Shown: positions 45,955 to 56,483, counted from the stretch's first letter. The stretch is 64,000 bases of DNA from Halomarina salina (GCF_023074835.1 NZ_JALLGW010000001.1:2728001-2792000), one strand, 5' to 3'. The notes: a model not told the origin generated them from the letters alone. Numbers and translations are program-made.

Positions 45955-46533
45955 TCCCCTGGATTTCGCGATGATTAGGATAACTGGTAGGTACGTATTG
46001 ACGGTGACCCAGCCTAAGTATTGAGCCCCCTCGCGTACCAGATAAATATTTTCCCTTTAATATTACTAGCAATGGTTAACCCATCAATTAAAAATTGCCA
46101 GGCGGGGCTTACTCCCCAAACTCGCTGACTATTTCAATGACGACTCGTTCAGCGACGAGTTCAAGGTCATTGATGGACCAGGAGAGTGACAGACGTCCCT
46201 ACGGGCGCTAGAAGCCATACTATTACCAGGCATCTCTATTATGTAGATCTCATTTTATCGAGCGATGAGCGTAGAAGTAGTGAAGGACACTTTCAGGAGC
46301 TTTACCGATTCCTAGATCCGGATTCACTCCTGAGGAAAGTGGGTGAACACAGAATAGTCGGTAAGAAATGAGACATCAAGCTATTCGAACAGTGTCATTG
46401 TATCTGTCTATAGTGTTATTCATCTTGTTTGACCGTAGCGCTATCCAGGGGACAAACCCAGTTCAGAACATGTCAGGTTCGTCCTACAGCTTCCATCTAA
46501 GGACTTCTGCTTTGCCTCCCGTTCGGGCAAACG
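45955..46533. other. Intergenic region with possible 3' gene remnant
   Basis: No intact gene is seen in 579 bases. At about 46105-46190 (+) a frame LLPKLADYFNDDSFSDEFKV ends in a stop and looks like the tail of a lost gene, which I cannot name. The rest is AT-rich. Confidence 0.35.
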
Positions 46534-47850
46534 TTATATGTAGCCCAGATCCTCGAGGTTATCCTCAACTTCTTTGGAAAGACCGCCGTCATCTAATTCA
46601 GATTGACCAGTCCCAGCTGCCCCAGCACTAGCCCGATACTGTCCAACAAGCGTCTGGAGCTCCTGCCGTTTTTCTTCGTTGTTCGATTGTTCCGATTCCG
46701 CGGCTGCGTGAGGGACCTGGTAGAGTTCTTTTCTCCCATCGGATTCAATGTACTTCCACCCACCAACTCGAACACCAATCTCATCTGGGCCAAGAGTGAA
46801 GAATATTGGTTCTCCAGATTTCCTATCGACAGTTTGTAGTGGCTCGCCCTCCCAATGTGAGGGGATATCTAATCCTGCTGCATGGAGTAGGGTCGGCGGG
46901 ATATCGAGATGTTGTGCAGGCATTTCTGACCGACCAGGTGCCAATTCCGGATCTCGAACGATGATTGGGACTTGCGTCAGAGTGCTGTACAGTGAGGCAT
47001 TATGGAAGTCCCCGAACTGACCAAACTCCTCGCCGTGATCCCCTGTGAGCACAACCGTCGCATTATCGGGAACAGCCTTTAGTAACCTCCCGATTTGTTT
47101 GTCAGCACTTCTGATTCCAGCATCATAAGTGTCGATGACTTCCTTTGATGGCTCTCTTCCTTGTTTGACTTTCCCCTCTTGTCCGGGATGGATTGTGTGT
47201 TCAATATCGGTGTCTCCACGAATCTTTTGCAGGTGCTCTGGCCAGAATCCATACGGAGTATGGGCATCCATCAGGTGGACCCAGAGGAAATACGGATTCT
47301 CGACTTCATCAATGAACGATAGTGCCTGGTCAACGGTATTGGCATCCGAGTGAACGGGCTGGAACTGATTACTGTCTCCACTTCTAAAGTTTCTCAATCG
47401 GTCATGGATCGGTTCAAGGATGAGATTCCTGACGGTCTTACTCCCGAATACATCATTGACCTTTCGACCCGCTCGCATTACAAGACCATGTTGAGATGAC
47501 GAATCTTTGACACTGTAGAAGGAATGGAAACCTGTGTCGTAGCGATAGTCGCGGCTCACAAACCCGTTGACCGCAAAACCGCCTGTCGTATATCCCAGTT
47601 CAGAGAGATAAACGGCTAGTGGATTATATCCCTCAGGAATGCCAAGACCGTCTATCTTGATTGTGGAAACACCAGTGTGGAGTGATTGGAAAGCCCACCT
47701 TGTTCCAGGGCAGTTTGAGTATGAATATTCAAAGAGTGTACTGTTCGAGGCTAGCTGATCAATATTCGGTGATGTTGGCCTGTTGTAGCCATAACAGCCC
47801 AGATGGTCTGCTCGGAGGCAGTCTACACTAATGAAAACGATAGGCCTCAT
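46534..47850 (-). CDS. Sulfatase-fold enzyme, copy 2
   Basis: From the ATG at 47850 (MRPIVFISVDCLRADHLGCY) the protein has 438 residues. Metal-binding motifs are SVDCLRADHLGCYGYNRPTSP and LTGDHGEEFGQFG. The residue 8 before TG in the nucleophile segment is Thr (CPGTRWAFQSLHTG). A Cys lies three residues earlier, but its spacing does not fit the formylglycine motif. The C-terminal 70 residues are acidic, ending VEDNLEDLGYI, a tail shared with copies 1 and 3 (LEALGYK, LKSLGYLE). Substrate is probably a surface glycan or glycolipid. Confidence 0.82.
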   Translation of the reverse strand: MRPIVFISVDCLRADHLGCYGYNRPTSPNIDQLASNSTLFEYSYSNCPGTRWAFQSLHTGVSTIKIDGLGIPEGYNPLAVYLSELGYTTGGFAVNGFVSRDYRYDTGFHSFYSVKDSSSQHGLVMRAGRKVNDVFGSKTVRNLILEPIHDRLRNFRSGDSNQFQPVHSDANTVDQALSFIDEVENPYFLWVHLMDAHTPYGFWPEHLQKIRGDTDIEHTIHPGQEGKVKQGREPSKEVIDTYDAGIRSADKQIGRLLKAVPDNATVVLTGDHGEEFGQFGDFHNASLYSTLTQVPIIVRDPELAPGRSEMPAQHLDIPPTLLHAAGLDIPSHWEGEPLQTVDRKSGEPIFFTLGPDEIGVRVGGWKYIESDGRKELYQVPHAAAESEQSNNEEKRQELQTLVGQYRASAGAAGTGQSELDDGGLSKEVEDNLEDLGYI

Positions 47851-47868
47851 AGACGAACCAAGCATCAT

Positions 47869-48296
47869 CCTGCTAAAAGGTTTTCCGACTCCTGCTAGCT
47901 CTCAACAAGACAGTTGGATCGGGCTTCTACACTGAGAATCTAACCTATGGGACTGACAATAAAACCATATTATTGCTGGCTTTCTTTAGAGGGGTGAGTT
48001 CTCCCCGGTTAAGGGTGTAATAGGAAGTTTAGTAGTATTATCCATTAATGCCCTCAATTGACCATGCGAACCTGTATAGAGATTAGGACTTATCGGATTG
48101 GAATGTGCTGAGACTGTGAAAGTGCGATATCAACGATTCAGTGTAAATATCGGATAACAAACAACATTTATTGAACTATCTTTATGACGTTTGAAACCGA
48201 GTAAAAAAATACAGTCGAACTCAAAGATTATCTTCGGCACGGAGAATTCTTGGATGTCCTATTACTAATTTAGACAGGCCACTACAAACATTCAGT
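47869..48296. other. AT-rich intergenic region, nothing recognised
   Basis: These 428 bases hold no gene that I can support. They lie between two leftward sulfatase-fold genes. The promoter for copy 2 should lie at 47870-47910. Confidence 0.45.
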
Positions 48297-49685
48297 TTAC
48301 TCTAAGTATCCAAGGGATTTGAGGCGGTCTTCAACTACTCCTCCCATATCATCCTGGGATATTTCGCCTTGCGCTAAGCTCTCGATTCGTTCTCGGAGGT
48401 CCTGCAACTCGTCATCAGGTACTGTCCCGATTAGATTATCTTGCTCATTCGGGTCCTCTTGAAGGTTATAGAATTCGAATTTAGTATCCGACCAATCCGA
48501 GTCAGTTTCGTTGAAAATGAGCTTGCGGCCATCGGCGGCCCGACACGAAATGGTCCGACCAATATCCGTTCCTAATCGCTTCACTGATGCCTCACTGAGT
48601 GCATATTCGGTCTTCGGCTGTTTCGTAATCACAGTATTTCCGAGGCTCTCTCCGAGCATTGAGTCTGGTGGGGACAATCCACAGAGATCTATGATTGTCG
48701 GTGCGAGATCTAGGAGACTCACCTGGTTTTCAACATGGTGGTTTGGAACAGCACCACCCGAAAAAATCAAAGGAACACGGATGAGCTCCTCATAGAGTTT
48801 CTGACCATGGAAGAAACCGCCGTGTTCTCGGAACTCCTCGCCATGGTCTGCACTGATGACTAACAAGGTATTCTCCCACTCACCTATATTTTTGAGATGG
48901 TTGACGAGTTCACCAACGTTGTCATCGACGAACCGAATCGCCCCCTTATAGAGCGCTTTTGCTATCTCTAGGTCACGTTCTGAGACAGAGGCAGGGTCTC
49001 CTCGGAACAAGTCCTTATTCGAGAGCAGAAGGTCATTCACCTCATTAATCTTCTGTTCAGAAATATCGCTAGATAAGAAGTTCTTGTAGTAACGCGCAGG
49101 TGGTGTGTACGGCGTATGGACATCCATATAATGGATGAAACAAAATCGAGGAGTCTCTGTTTTCAAAATGTGTTCCTGAAATTGTTCCGTAAGTTTAGTT
49201 GCATCTGCCACCGAATCCACCTGTTCAACGTCTGCAAAGTTAAGTTGTTCAACTAGCCGATGTGCATTATCAAGGACTCGATTCGGGAGATAGTCCAATA
49301 TCGATGAGATATCGAAACGGGCTTCCTCATGATCTGCCAGATCAAGGAAAGTATCGAAACCATTGGCGTAATTGTTAGTCATGCTCATCATCGGTGTTGA
49401 ATGCAGACCAAATGTGCTAAATCCGTTTTGGCGAAAGACCTCGGCGATAGATGTATTTTTGTTCGATATGTGGTGAGACCCTTGGATTGAAGGCAGACTG
49501 GAGGTGAGGATACCGGGGAATGAATCCTTGGTGTGTGAGGCTGTGGAGACTGCTTCGTCAAATGATACACCGGAATTCGCTAAGGTGTCGATTTCCGGGG
49601 TGGTGTTTGAGACGTCCCCATAGCAACTTACATAATCATGTCGAAGACTATCAATTGTAAGTAAAACTATATTTCGAGCGTCCAT
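48297..49685 (-). CDS. Sulfatase-fold enzyme, copy 3
   Basis: From the ATG at 49685 (MDARNIVLLTIDSLRHDYVS) the protein has 462 residues; a GTG six bases upstream is an alternative. The metal site is TIDSLRHDYVSCYG and ISADHGEEFREHGG. The nucleophile segment SHTKDSFPGILTS again has Thr 8 residues before TS. FIHYMDVHTPYTPP supplies the conserved His region. It is about 30-35% GC-poorer in feel than the metabolic genes around 1-2 kb, consistent with a transferred glycan island. It is divergent from the GT4 gene at 49760. Confidence 0.82.
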   Translation of the reverse strand: MDARNIVLLTIDSLRHDYVSCYGDVSNTTPEIDTLANSGVSFDEAVSTASHTKDSFPGILTSSLPSIQGSHHISNKNTSIAEVFRQNGFSTFGLHSTPMMSMTNNYANGFDTFLDLADHEEARFDISSILDYLPNRVLDNAHRLVEQLNFADVEQVDSVADATKLTEQFQEHILKTETPRFCFIHYMDVHTPYTPPARYYKNFLSSDISEQKINEVNDLLLSNKDLFRGDPASVSERDLEIAKALYKGAIRFVDDNVGELVNHLKNIGEWENTLLVISADHGEEFREHGGFFHGQKLYEELIRVPLIFSGGAVPNHHVENQVSLLDLAPTIIDLCGLSPPDSMLGESLGNTVITKQPKTEYALSEASVKRLGTDIGRTISCRAADGRKLIFNETDSDWSDTKFEFYNLQEDPNEQDNLIGTVPDDELQDLRERIESLAQGEISQDDMGGVVEDRLKSLGYLE

Positions 49686-49759
49686 CGGCACACGACAGTC
49701 TAACTAGACCGTTAACGTAAATTCTTTCATGTGTGGCGCCAAAAATCTGGCATACGCTA

Positions 49760-50914
49760 ATGGGTAATTCAGATGGCCAGCGCTTAATTATTCTCGTAGA
49801 GGGATTCTATCCACACCTTGGTGGTGGTTCACTTGAACAATGGCATCTCGCACAGGAGGCTGTTGATGAAGGGTTTGATGTAACCGTTTATACACCAAAG
49901 ATGGATGATACTCCAAAGAAGGAAACTGTTAATGGGGTTAATATTAGGCGTCCATTCTCCGGGCCGAATGATCCAGATGATCTCACTAACCCTATGGCGA
50001 TGTTTCGTCGAATAGTGTTCAATGCCCTACTTCTTCCGTATCTACTTCTTCAACTCAGAAAATCAACAGTCGATATAGTTTATTGTCCCTCGCACTTACT
50101 TCACCCGGTCGCAAAGATTGTAGCAACCCTCAAGTCTGCTCCAGTTGTCCAGTTCATTGGATTCTCACCAAGTTTGCGAAATAATGCTGAATTTGATATT
50201 TTACTGTTTCTCGAGAAAATCAATTTTCGTCTCTTCATGGGGGACTTTGTTTTCACCCGGAACTCATCTATTGCCAATCAAGTGAAAAAATACAATTCTG
50301 AAAGTGTTGTCACTACAGTAGACGGTATAGTTAACGAGGACGATATACTGGACGCCGCCAATGACTTTCATCCGGAATCACTATTATCTGAATTTGAGCT
50401 CCCAGAAGATACAACTCTTCTCTGTTGGGTCGGTCGTGTCGTTGACATTAAGAACCCTGAAGGTGCCATACAAATAATTAATGAGATGCCTGATCAATAC
50501 CATCTAGTCTTCATTGGGGACGGACCACGATCGGGACGGGTTCAGGACTTGGCAGAAGAACTAGATAATTCAGATAGGATACACTTCATAGGACGTGTCC
50601 CCCACCATAAGACGCTACAACTGATGGGGATGTCTCACGGATTAGTTCTCACGTCCCATACCGAGGCATACCCCACCGTTGCGTTCGAAGCCCTTTGCTT
50701 AGACACTCCTGTGTTTTCGACACCTGTTGGTGTTCTTCCAGAAATCTCTGATCCAAACCTCTATTTAGAGGATATCTGTTCACTACATCACGTAATTGAT
50801 AGATATTACACTTCAAATTCCCCTAATTCATTGAATGTAAGGGATGAAAGGCTGGAAAAATATGGGATAAAGCAGTTTTCAAATAATGTTATTAGGGCAC
50901 TCTACACTCTATAA
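49760..50914 (+). CDS. Family 4 glycosyltransferase
   Basis: I prefer the ATG at 49760 (MGNSDGQRLIILVEGFYPHL); an upstream start at 49733 adds nine residues. The 384-residue GT-B protein has GGGSLEQWHLAQEAVDEG near the N-terminus, CWVGRVVDIKNPEGAI and FIGDGPRSG in the C-terminal domain, and EX7E in SHTEAYPTVAFEALCL. It is AT-rich. It adds a sugar during surface-glycan assembly; donor and acceptor are unknown. Confidence 0.87.
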   Translation: MGNSDGQRLIILVEGFYPHLGGGSLEQWHLAQEAVDEGFDVTVYTPKMDDTPKKETVNGVNIRRPFSGPNDPDDLTNPMAMFRRIVFNALLLPYLLLQLRKSTVDIVYCPSHLLHPVAKIVATLKSAPVVQFIGFSPSLRNNAEFDILLFLEKINFRLFMGDFVFTRNSSIANQVKKYNSESVVTTVDGIVNEDDILDAANDFHPESLLSEFELPEDTTLLCWVGRVVDIKNPEGAIQIINEMPDQYHLVFIGDGPRSGRVQDLAEELDNSDRIHFIGRVPHHKTLQLMGMSHGLVLTSHTEAYPTVAFEALCLDTPVFSTPVGVLPEISDPNLYLEDICSLHHVIDRYYTSNSPNSLNVRDERLEKYGIKQFSNNVIRALYTL

Positions 50915-50980
50915 TCATAAGCTGGTAGAAAACTAGCAAACCATTGCAGGCTAATGTAGAAATGCAGTCATGGAGCCGAG

Positions 50981-52072
50981 TCAATCGATGGCTTTCTCAA
51001 TGACTTTTTGAATTTCCTCCTTTTGAAACTCATATGAAAAATACACCTTATTCTTCCACTGCTCGTTCCAGTCTTGCTTTACTAACTTGCGAACCATTTC
51101 GCTCTCTGATTTTACAACGCCATCAAGAATAAACCCAATATCACCAGCCTTCCTTGCAACTACTGGTAGACCCGACTGAAGTGCTTCAAGAATGACTAGT
51201 GGGATGCCTTCAAACTGAGATGGATGTACATAGACTGTCGCAGCTTTGTAATAGTCTTGAATCCGATTGTGTGATACATACCCAGGGAGAAGAACATTAT
51301 TCGGGGAAAATTTCTCCCGAAATCTCTTACGGAATGGTCCTTCCCCTACGACAACAAATTGATAATTAGTAGATTGAATAACGGATTCCATCACTGACTC
51401 AAGAAAATGCATACCTTTTAATTTCGAGAGGCGGCCGACAAACAGTGCTATTGGACGATTTCGATCAAGGTCAATATCCTCTCTAATCGATATTTTGCCA
51501 TTTCTATTTCTAAACTGCGTTTCATCAGGACCGGGTGGAGGAATCAAGTGGATATGATTTTCTGACGCTCCATGCCCCACGGCACTCGACTTCAAATTCG
51601 GTCCAAGCACTACGATCTCGCTCGCTAAACGGAGTGTAATCCGGCCAATTGCGTTGTTCAGCGCAATTACTCCCAAACACTCCGGGAAATCGTATCCACG
51701 ATATACGGAGAAGACATCACCAGTGATTCGAACTACAGTTTCAGTCTCCTTACTTACTCCCGCCAATGTTAGACCGGGGGCGTGAGTAGGTGTCTTCCAA
51801 AGTTGTAAAACCACGTCAGGGTGTGCTTCCGCAATATATCTTGAAACGTGGTTATATACCCCCTTTATCTTTCCAAATGGCGTGCTAACATCATATTCTT
51901 CCACCTTGTGCCATCCATGTTTGCAGCGAAGTGCATTCGGAACGTTCTTTCCACCAATCAAATCGATTTCGTATCCGTATTCGTCTAAGGCCTTTGCCCA
52001 AGTAAACAAGACATTATTTATATTCGAAACATCGTCGGTAGGTGACCCGAGATAAATGCCAATCCGAGACAT
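50981..52072 (-). CDS. Family 4 glycosyltransferase
   Basis: The 363-residue GT-B protein has ALFVGRLSKLKGMHFLESV, VVVGEGPFRKRF and the EX7E motif in PSQFEGIPLVILEALQSGLP. The N-terminal GG motif is less clear (MSRIGIYLGSPTDDVSNIN), as in GT4 enzymes that use short N-terminal loops. It is AT-rich and runs opposite to the flippase gene. Role: sugar addition in the same glycan. Confidence 0.88.
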   Translation of the reverse strand: MSRIGIYLGSPTDDVSNINNVLFTWAKALDEYGYEIDLIGGKNVPNALRCKHGWHKVEEYDVSTPFGKIKGVYNHVSRYIAEAHPDVVLQLWKTPTHAPGLTLAGVSKETETVVRITGDVFSVYRGYDFPECLGVIALNNAIGRITLRLASEIVVLGPNLKSSAVGHGASENHIHLIPPPGPDETQFRNRNGKISIREDIDLDRNRPIALFVGRLSKLKGMHFLESVMESVIQSTNYQFVVVGEGPFRKRFREKFSPNNVLLPGYVSHNRIQDYYKAATVYVHPSQFEGIPLVILEALQSGLPVVARKAGDIGFILDGVVKSESEMVRKLVKQDWNEQWKNKVYFSYEFQKEEIQKVIEKAID

Positions 52073-52540
52073 TATTTGCTGGTGATTGAATCCCAGTTAA
52101 CTTCTAACCCCACTATTTGAAAATGGCTATTATCAAGCATATATTACTTGTCCGGTAGCAACGGTAGTCCGGATCAAAGACAGATATAAGTGTGTGTCTC
52201 ATCGATAGTTGCCAATCAATCACATGTTTGGTTAGTTATCTGCGTTAGTCCCATGACCAATTAATTAATGCCAGGAGAATACCTCTAAAGTGGCTAATCC
52301 AGTCGCACAATGTATATTAAAGGAGTAGGGCGATGAGCTCACAACCAAACGTAGCAAATTCAATAAAATCGGCACTAATTATACCGTATCTAAGCGGTGC
52401 AAATCCGTGGTTCGAACCTAAATTGCTCCGATACAGTTCGCCAGTTGCATATGGATGGGATGGGCACAATAATTTCGAAAGACGGCTTGGCTATCTAACC
52501 GTAACGAAATCTTCTACTAGCATGCGAGTGATTAATTTCT
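52073..52540. other. Intergenic region with a small frame of doubtful status
   Basis: A 74-codon frame (52333-52557) has a GGAG ribosome-binding-like sequence 8-9 bases before its ATG and overlaps the flippase start by 17 bases. Its product shows no known family and I do not call it. The rest is AT-rich and holds the promoters of the divergent glycan genes. Confidence 0.35.
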
Positions 52541-54073
52541 GTGAGTTTGTCCGTTGACAGTCTCGGTGGGCTCGTTAAAAGCGCTGGCATCGTACTTGTT
52601 GGAACGGTTATTGCAAACTTCCTCGGAATTTTCGCCGAAATTTTAATTCCCCGCGCATTGCCGCCCACAGTATACGGTCGGCTAGGGCTTGCATATGGAA
52701 TTATTGGTGCGATGAGTTCACTCGCTATTCTTGGCATTCCAAATGGTGTTACCCGGTTTCTATCGGCAGATAAGTCGACACATAAGCGTCTGGACGTTCT
52801 TTGGAGTGGCTATACCATCTCAATCATAGGAAGCGTCGTAGCAGCGGCGGCAATCTATCTTGCACGCTTCGAGATAGCGATTCTTATGGACGATCCGCAG
52901 ATTGCGCCACTTCTCGTTGCCTTTATACCCTACCTTCTCGCGTTCCCGGTCGCGAAAGTGAGTGTCGGGGTGCTTCGCGCACAAGAACGGACTATTGAAG
53001 CAGTTCTGGCACAACAGATTGGCCCACGTGTAGTCGGACTAGCGCTTGCTCTTGGATTCATCACCGTTGAAGAACCCATCTTTGGTGCCTTTGGTTACTG
53101 GCTTTCCTTTTCGGTCTTAGGAGCAGCACTGGGACTGTATTTCGTCCACCAATGGGTCGACTTCCGCTCAGTCGTCGTTAGACTTCCAGCACATAAGACG
53201 CTCCGTGAGCTGTGGTCATTCTCATGGCCTCTTGCTGCCAGCGCCTCATTGCACATCCTGCTTTCGAATGTCGACATTATCATGTTAGGTTATTTTACTG
53301 ATTCGGCAACGGTCGGCTATTATCGTGTGATTCAGCCGCTCAAACAGATGGTTTTCTTTTTTACCGGAGCATTCGCTTTTCTCTTTCTACCATTGGCAAC
53401 GAAACACTACTCTACGGGAGACCTCGCAGGCCTCAACGCGCTTTACACTGTCACAACGAAGTGGATTGTCTGGCTGACGTTTCCTGTCGTCCTTGTGTTT
53501 ACACTGTTCTCGCCAGGCATAATACGATTATTTTTCGGAGAATCGTACCTTCCCGCGTCTCCTGCGCTCTCAGTTCTAATAGCAGGCTTGTTCTATCGTG
53601 TTCTCGTTGGTCTAAATGGTGATATGGTCAAGGCGATTGACCGACCACGGATTGAGTTTTACTCTGCGTTCACTGGGGTCATTGTGAATATCATCATGAA
53701 TGCGACACTTATTCCACTATTTGGTATCGTCGGTGCAGCGTTCTCGACGGTTGTTGGCTACTTTGTCTACAATACAATCGAAATCATCGCAATCTATCGG
53801 GAGATTGGCAGCTATCCATTCTCGGCGGGGGCAGTCAAACCACTCCTTTTGACAGCCTTCGCCGGAATCGGAGTACTAGCTTTTACTTCCGAACAAATGA
53901 TTGGATTGGTTGTACTCGTAAGCCTCGGCATCACAATGTATGCTGTTGAGTTTGTTTCGATTATTCTTACCCGGAGCATTAGTGACACCGATATTTTACT
54001 GATTGAGCAGTTTGAGTCGCGTTTTGACGTCAATCTCACACGACTCAAAAAGATAATTCGCCGTAAGGTGTGA
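52541..54073 (+). CDS. Polysaccharide flippase (Wzx/MATE-like)
   Basis: The 510-residue protein has about 14 TM helices and begins with the family's amphipathic-then-hydrophobic N-terminus (GLVKSAGIVLVGTVIANFLG), followed by IPRALPPTVYGRLGLAYGI. It fits the polysaccharide transport family that flips lipid-linked oligosaccharides to the outer face. It starts with a GTG at 52541. GC content is intermediate. Its presence between glycosyltransferases and the GT-C-like protein supports one assembly pathway. Confidence 0.88.
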   Translation: MSLSVDSLGGLVKSAGIVLVGTVIANFLGIFAEILIPRALPPTVYGRLGLAYGIIGAMSSLAILGIPNGVTRFLSADKSTHKRLDVLWSGYTISIIGSVVAAAAIYLARFEIAILMDDPQIAPLLVAFIPYLLAFPVAKVSVGVLRAQERTIEAVLAQQIGPRVVGLALALGFITVEEPIFGAFGYWLSFSVLGAALGLYFVHQWVDFRSVVVRLPAHKTLRELWSFSWPLAASASLHILLSNVDIIMLGYFTDSATVGYYRVIQPLKQMVFFFTGAFAFLFLPLATKHYSTGDLAGLNALYTVTTKWIVWLTFPVVLVFTLFSPGIIRLFFGESYLPASPALSVLIAGLFYRVLVGLNGDMVKAIDRPRIEFYSAFTGVIVNIIMNATLIPLFGIVGAAFSTVVGYFVYNTIEIIAIYREIGSYPFSAGAVKPLLLTAFAGIGVLAFTSEQMIGLVVLVSLGITMYAVEFVSIILTRSISDTDILLIEQFESRFDVNLTRLKKIIRRKV

Positions 54074-54315
54074 CTGGTCACCAAATATCTTCAACACACT
54101 CAACTGACCCAGACTGACAAATCTCTCTACCCCAGCGTTGGCGGCGGTTGACATCATTCGAAGTAATACTTAATATTTTGTCCGATAGTTTGAAATTCGT
54201 ATGGAGGTAGTGCGGTGATAACAGAGCAGTCTATACAATATTAATGGTGAATAGAGAAGTGATGCATTCCACAGTAGGTCAAATGAACTCTGCTATTAGA
54301 CTGCCGTCGCGTGAG

Positions 54316-54567
54316 TTACAGTAACTGACTCAACTTCCAAATCCCAACCCCGCCGCCCGCAATGGCCGCTGCAACTCCTATCCAGCGGACTTTTTTAACA
54401 GAGAGGCCTCGCAGCCCGGTCGGATTGAGAACAGAAAGCACGACAACGATAGCACAGGCCGCAATGGCATAGATAGGGAGTGTAAGTGCGTTGAGGAACA
54501 GCATGCCAAGAAGGCAGAGCAGTTGGGTGCTGACCATCAGGTGCACGAACTTAAGCTGTTTTCTCAA
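54316..54567 (-). CDS. Small membrane protein
   Basis: The 83-residue product has two to three TM helices (LMVSTQLLCLLGMLFLNAL, IYAIAACAIVVVLSVL, IGVAAAIAGGGVGIW) and a basic loop. I know no family. It lies divergent from the GT-C-like gene. The frame and hydrophobic pattern look protein-like, but no homologue can be named. Confidence 0.45.
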   Translation of the reverse strand: MRKQLKFVHLMVSTQLLCLLGMLFLNALTLPIYAIAACAIVVVLSVLNPTGLRGLSVKKVRWIGVAAAIAGGGVGIWKLSQLL

Positions 54568-54644
54568 TGCGCATTCACCTCTCCGCAGAGGAGGACCATC
54601 TCTATTCGGTGCATTGAATATGCCTTGACTTAATCCTGCATGAT

Positions 54645-56483
54645 ATGAATCGCGCGGTAAAAGTGATCGCGAGTATCTTTCTTCTCAGTATTTCAGTTGC
54701 GTGTCTCTCGATCTCGAAAGCCGATATGCAGGGGTACGAATTATCAATCTACAGAGGGACCCCTATTGGTTTTTGGGTCGGTATAGGGGCGGCGCTATCC
54801 ATTTCCATCATCACAGCAGGCTGGTTCGAGGGGCGACGATGGCAGCTCGTTGGCGCTGCTGGAGGCGCTATTGCTATCACTATAATAGTTGGGCTACCAT
54901 TTCTCAGCGGATACGTGTTTTTCGGCCAGAGTGATCCGCTGCAACATCTAGGCTGGGCGAAGGATATCGCTGCACATCGGCCATGGGCTTCACTGAATCC
55001 CTATCCTGGCTTGCACTGGCTCGGCGTGGCGCTTCATAGTGCAACCGGACTGCCACTCAATAGAACACTTCTCTTGACGGTTCCGGTGGTATATGGCATC
55101 TTTTGCGCCGGAGTATCGCTTTTGACGCGGGAACTCAGCCCACAGGGATTGGTAAATGGGCGGCTCTCTCCTGAGGCGATTGCACTCGCGTTGACTACAG
55201 CGACCCCCATCATTATCGGCGTCCGACTTCCCCGGTTGCAACCGATCGCGACCGTCGCTGGTTTGTGCCTTGTCCCACTAACAGTTTGGATAGGGCTTAC
55301 GTGGCTATTCAACGACAGACGCCCAGTGCAGAAGGCCTGGCTTCCGGCATTCCTCATTCTTGGCTGTGGATTACTCCTCTTTCACCCACAGCAATCTCTT
55401 GCGGCAGCGTCGCTGCTTTCTACCACCCTCCTCGTCACTGTCCTGATTGAGCGTCACAGGGCAGGAGCGTTTCTCCGTCCAGGCAAGGTTATCGCGGGGC
55501 TGCTAGCGTTGGGGGCAGCGTTGTACTTCTGGCTGATTACTCGACGTGTATTTGTCAGTGCTATCGGAGCCCTGACAACTGGTTTTCTCGCAGATACATC
55601 CGCGTCACAAACAGTGTCACCGGGGAGTGCGTTTAGTGCTATCGGCGGGAGCGTTCCTCTCCTGTTCGCGAAGACACTATCCGTTCAGGCAGCAGTCGCT
55701 ATCGTGTCGGTTGTGGTCTTCGTTGTCGTTGGGACATTTGTGGTCCGTGCATGGTACAATGACGACTGGAGAAGTATCTCGACGTCGACCCGCAAGATAT
55801 TCGCTTTTCTGGTGGGTTTCGTCCCGATTCTCGTCCTATTCGTAGTGTATCTGGCCGCGAATGGCCCAGCGCAAGCGCTCCGCTACGCTGGCTTGCTCGT
55901 AGGACTGGGCACACCTGTCGTTGCTATCGCACTCTACCACATCCAACGCTTTAGCACTCCGCGCATGGGTCGGGGCGCGGTGGCGCTTGTCATTCTCGTC
56001 GCTGCAACGGTGGCGACCCCAGCAATGTTTGGGTCACCTTACATCTACGTCGGTAACTCGCAAGTGACTGAGGCCCAACTGACAGGATACGACTGGTTAT
56101 TTGAACACACTCGTGAGGGGCCGATCTCGTCCGTCGATACGGACGTCCAACGGCAAATCATCGCGTTATACGGCTACCGTCCCGCTCTTAGTTCTAAAAT
56201 CAAGACGATTGGGAGCTCTCGCGGAGATACTCTCGCCGCAGCTCATTTCAATGAGTCGTGGGTTCAGTCTATCAATAGCTCTTGGTATCTCGTGAGTACC
56301 GCCTCTGCCCGCGAGCAGCAGATTGGATTATACAATGAGTTGCGATTTTCAGAGCGTGACTTCCAGCGGTTGAGCCTGTCAAGAGGGGGCGCAACAATAT
56401 ACTCAAACGGAGATGTTCGCGTGCGGAGGCTGGCGGGACCAAACCGAACCTCCCTGCAGATTCCCTCGAAACCCGAGCAATAG
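54645..56483 (+). CDS. GT-C-like multi-pass membrane protein
   Basis: The 612-residue protein has about 12-13 TM helices and a C-terminal outside domain (from about residue 475). The region SGYVFFGQSDPLQHLGWAKD, after the third helix, places acidic D residues and a His in a first outside loop, as in GT-C enzymes and in the large archaeal membrane proteins of glycan clusters. YPGLHWLGVALHSATG follows. It would use lipid-linked sugars, as a polymerase or transferase. It is the last gene of the glycan island; the ATG is at 54645. Confidence 0.65.
   Translation: MNRAVKVIASIFLLSISVACLSISKADMQGYELSIYRGTPIGFWVGIGAALSISIITAGWFEGRRWQLVGAAGGAIAITIIVGLPFLSGYVFFGQSDPLQHLGWAKDIAAHRPWASLNPYPGLHWLGVALHSATGLPLNRTLLLTVPVVYGIFCAGVSLLTRELSPQGLVNGRLSPEAIALALTTATPIIIGVRLPRLQPIATVAGLCLVPLTVWIGLTWLFNDRRPVQKAWLPAFLILGCGLLLFHPQQSLAAASLLSTTLLVTVLIERHRAGAFLRPGKVIAGLLALGAALYFWLITRRVFVSAIGALTTGFLADTSASQTVSPGSAFSAIGGSVPLLFAKTLSVQAAVAIVSVVVFVVVGTFVVRAWYNDDWRSISTSTRKIFAFLVGFVPILVLFVVYLAANGPAQALRYAGLLVGLGTPVVAIALYHIQRFSTPRMGRGAVALVILVAATVATPAMFGSPYIYVGNSQVTEAQLTGYDWLFEHTREGPISSVDTDVQRQIIALYGYRPALSSKIKTIGSSRGDTLAAAHFNESWVQSINSSWYLVSTASAREQQIGLYNELRFSERDFQRLSLSRGGATIYSNGDVRVRRLAGPNRTSLQIPSKPEQ

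Noticed and set aside
52408-52430. GGTTCGAACC resembling a tRNA T-arm
   Set aside because: Flanking bases do not form a T-stem or acceptor stem and no anticodon arm lies upstream.
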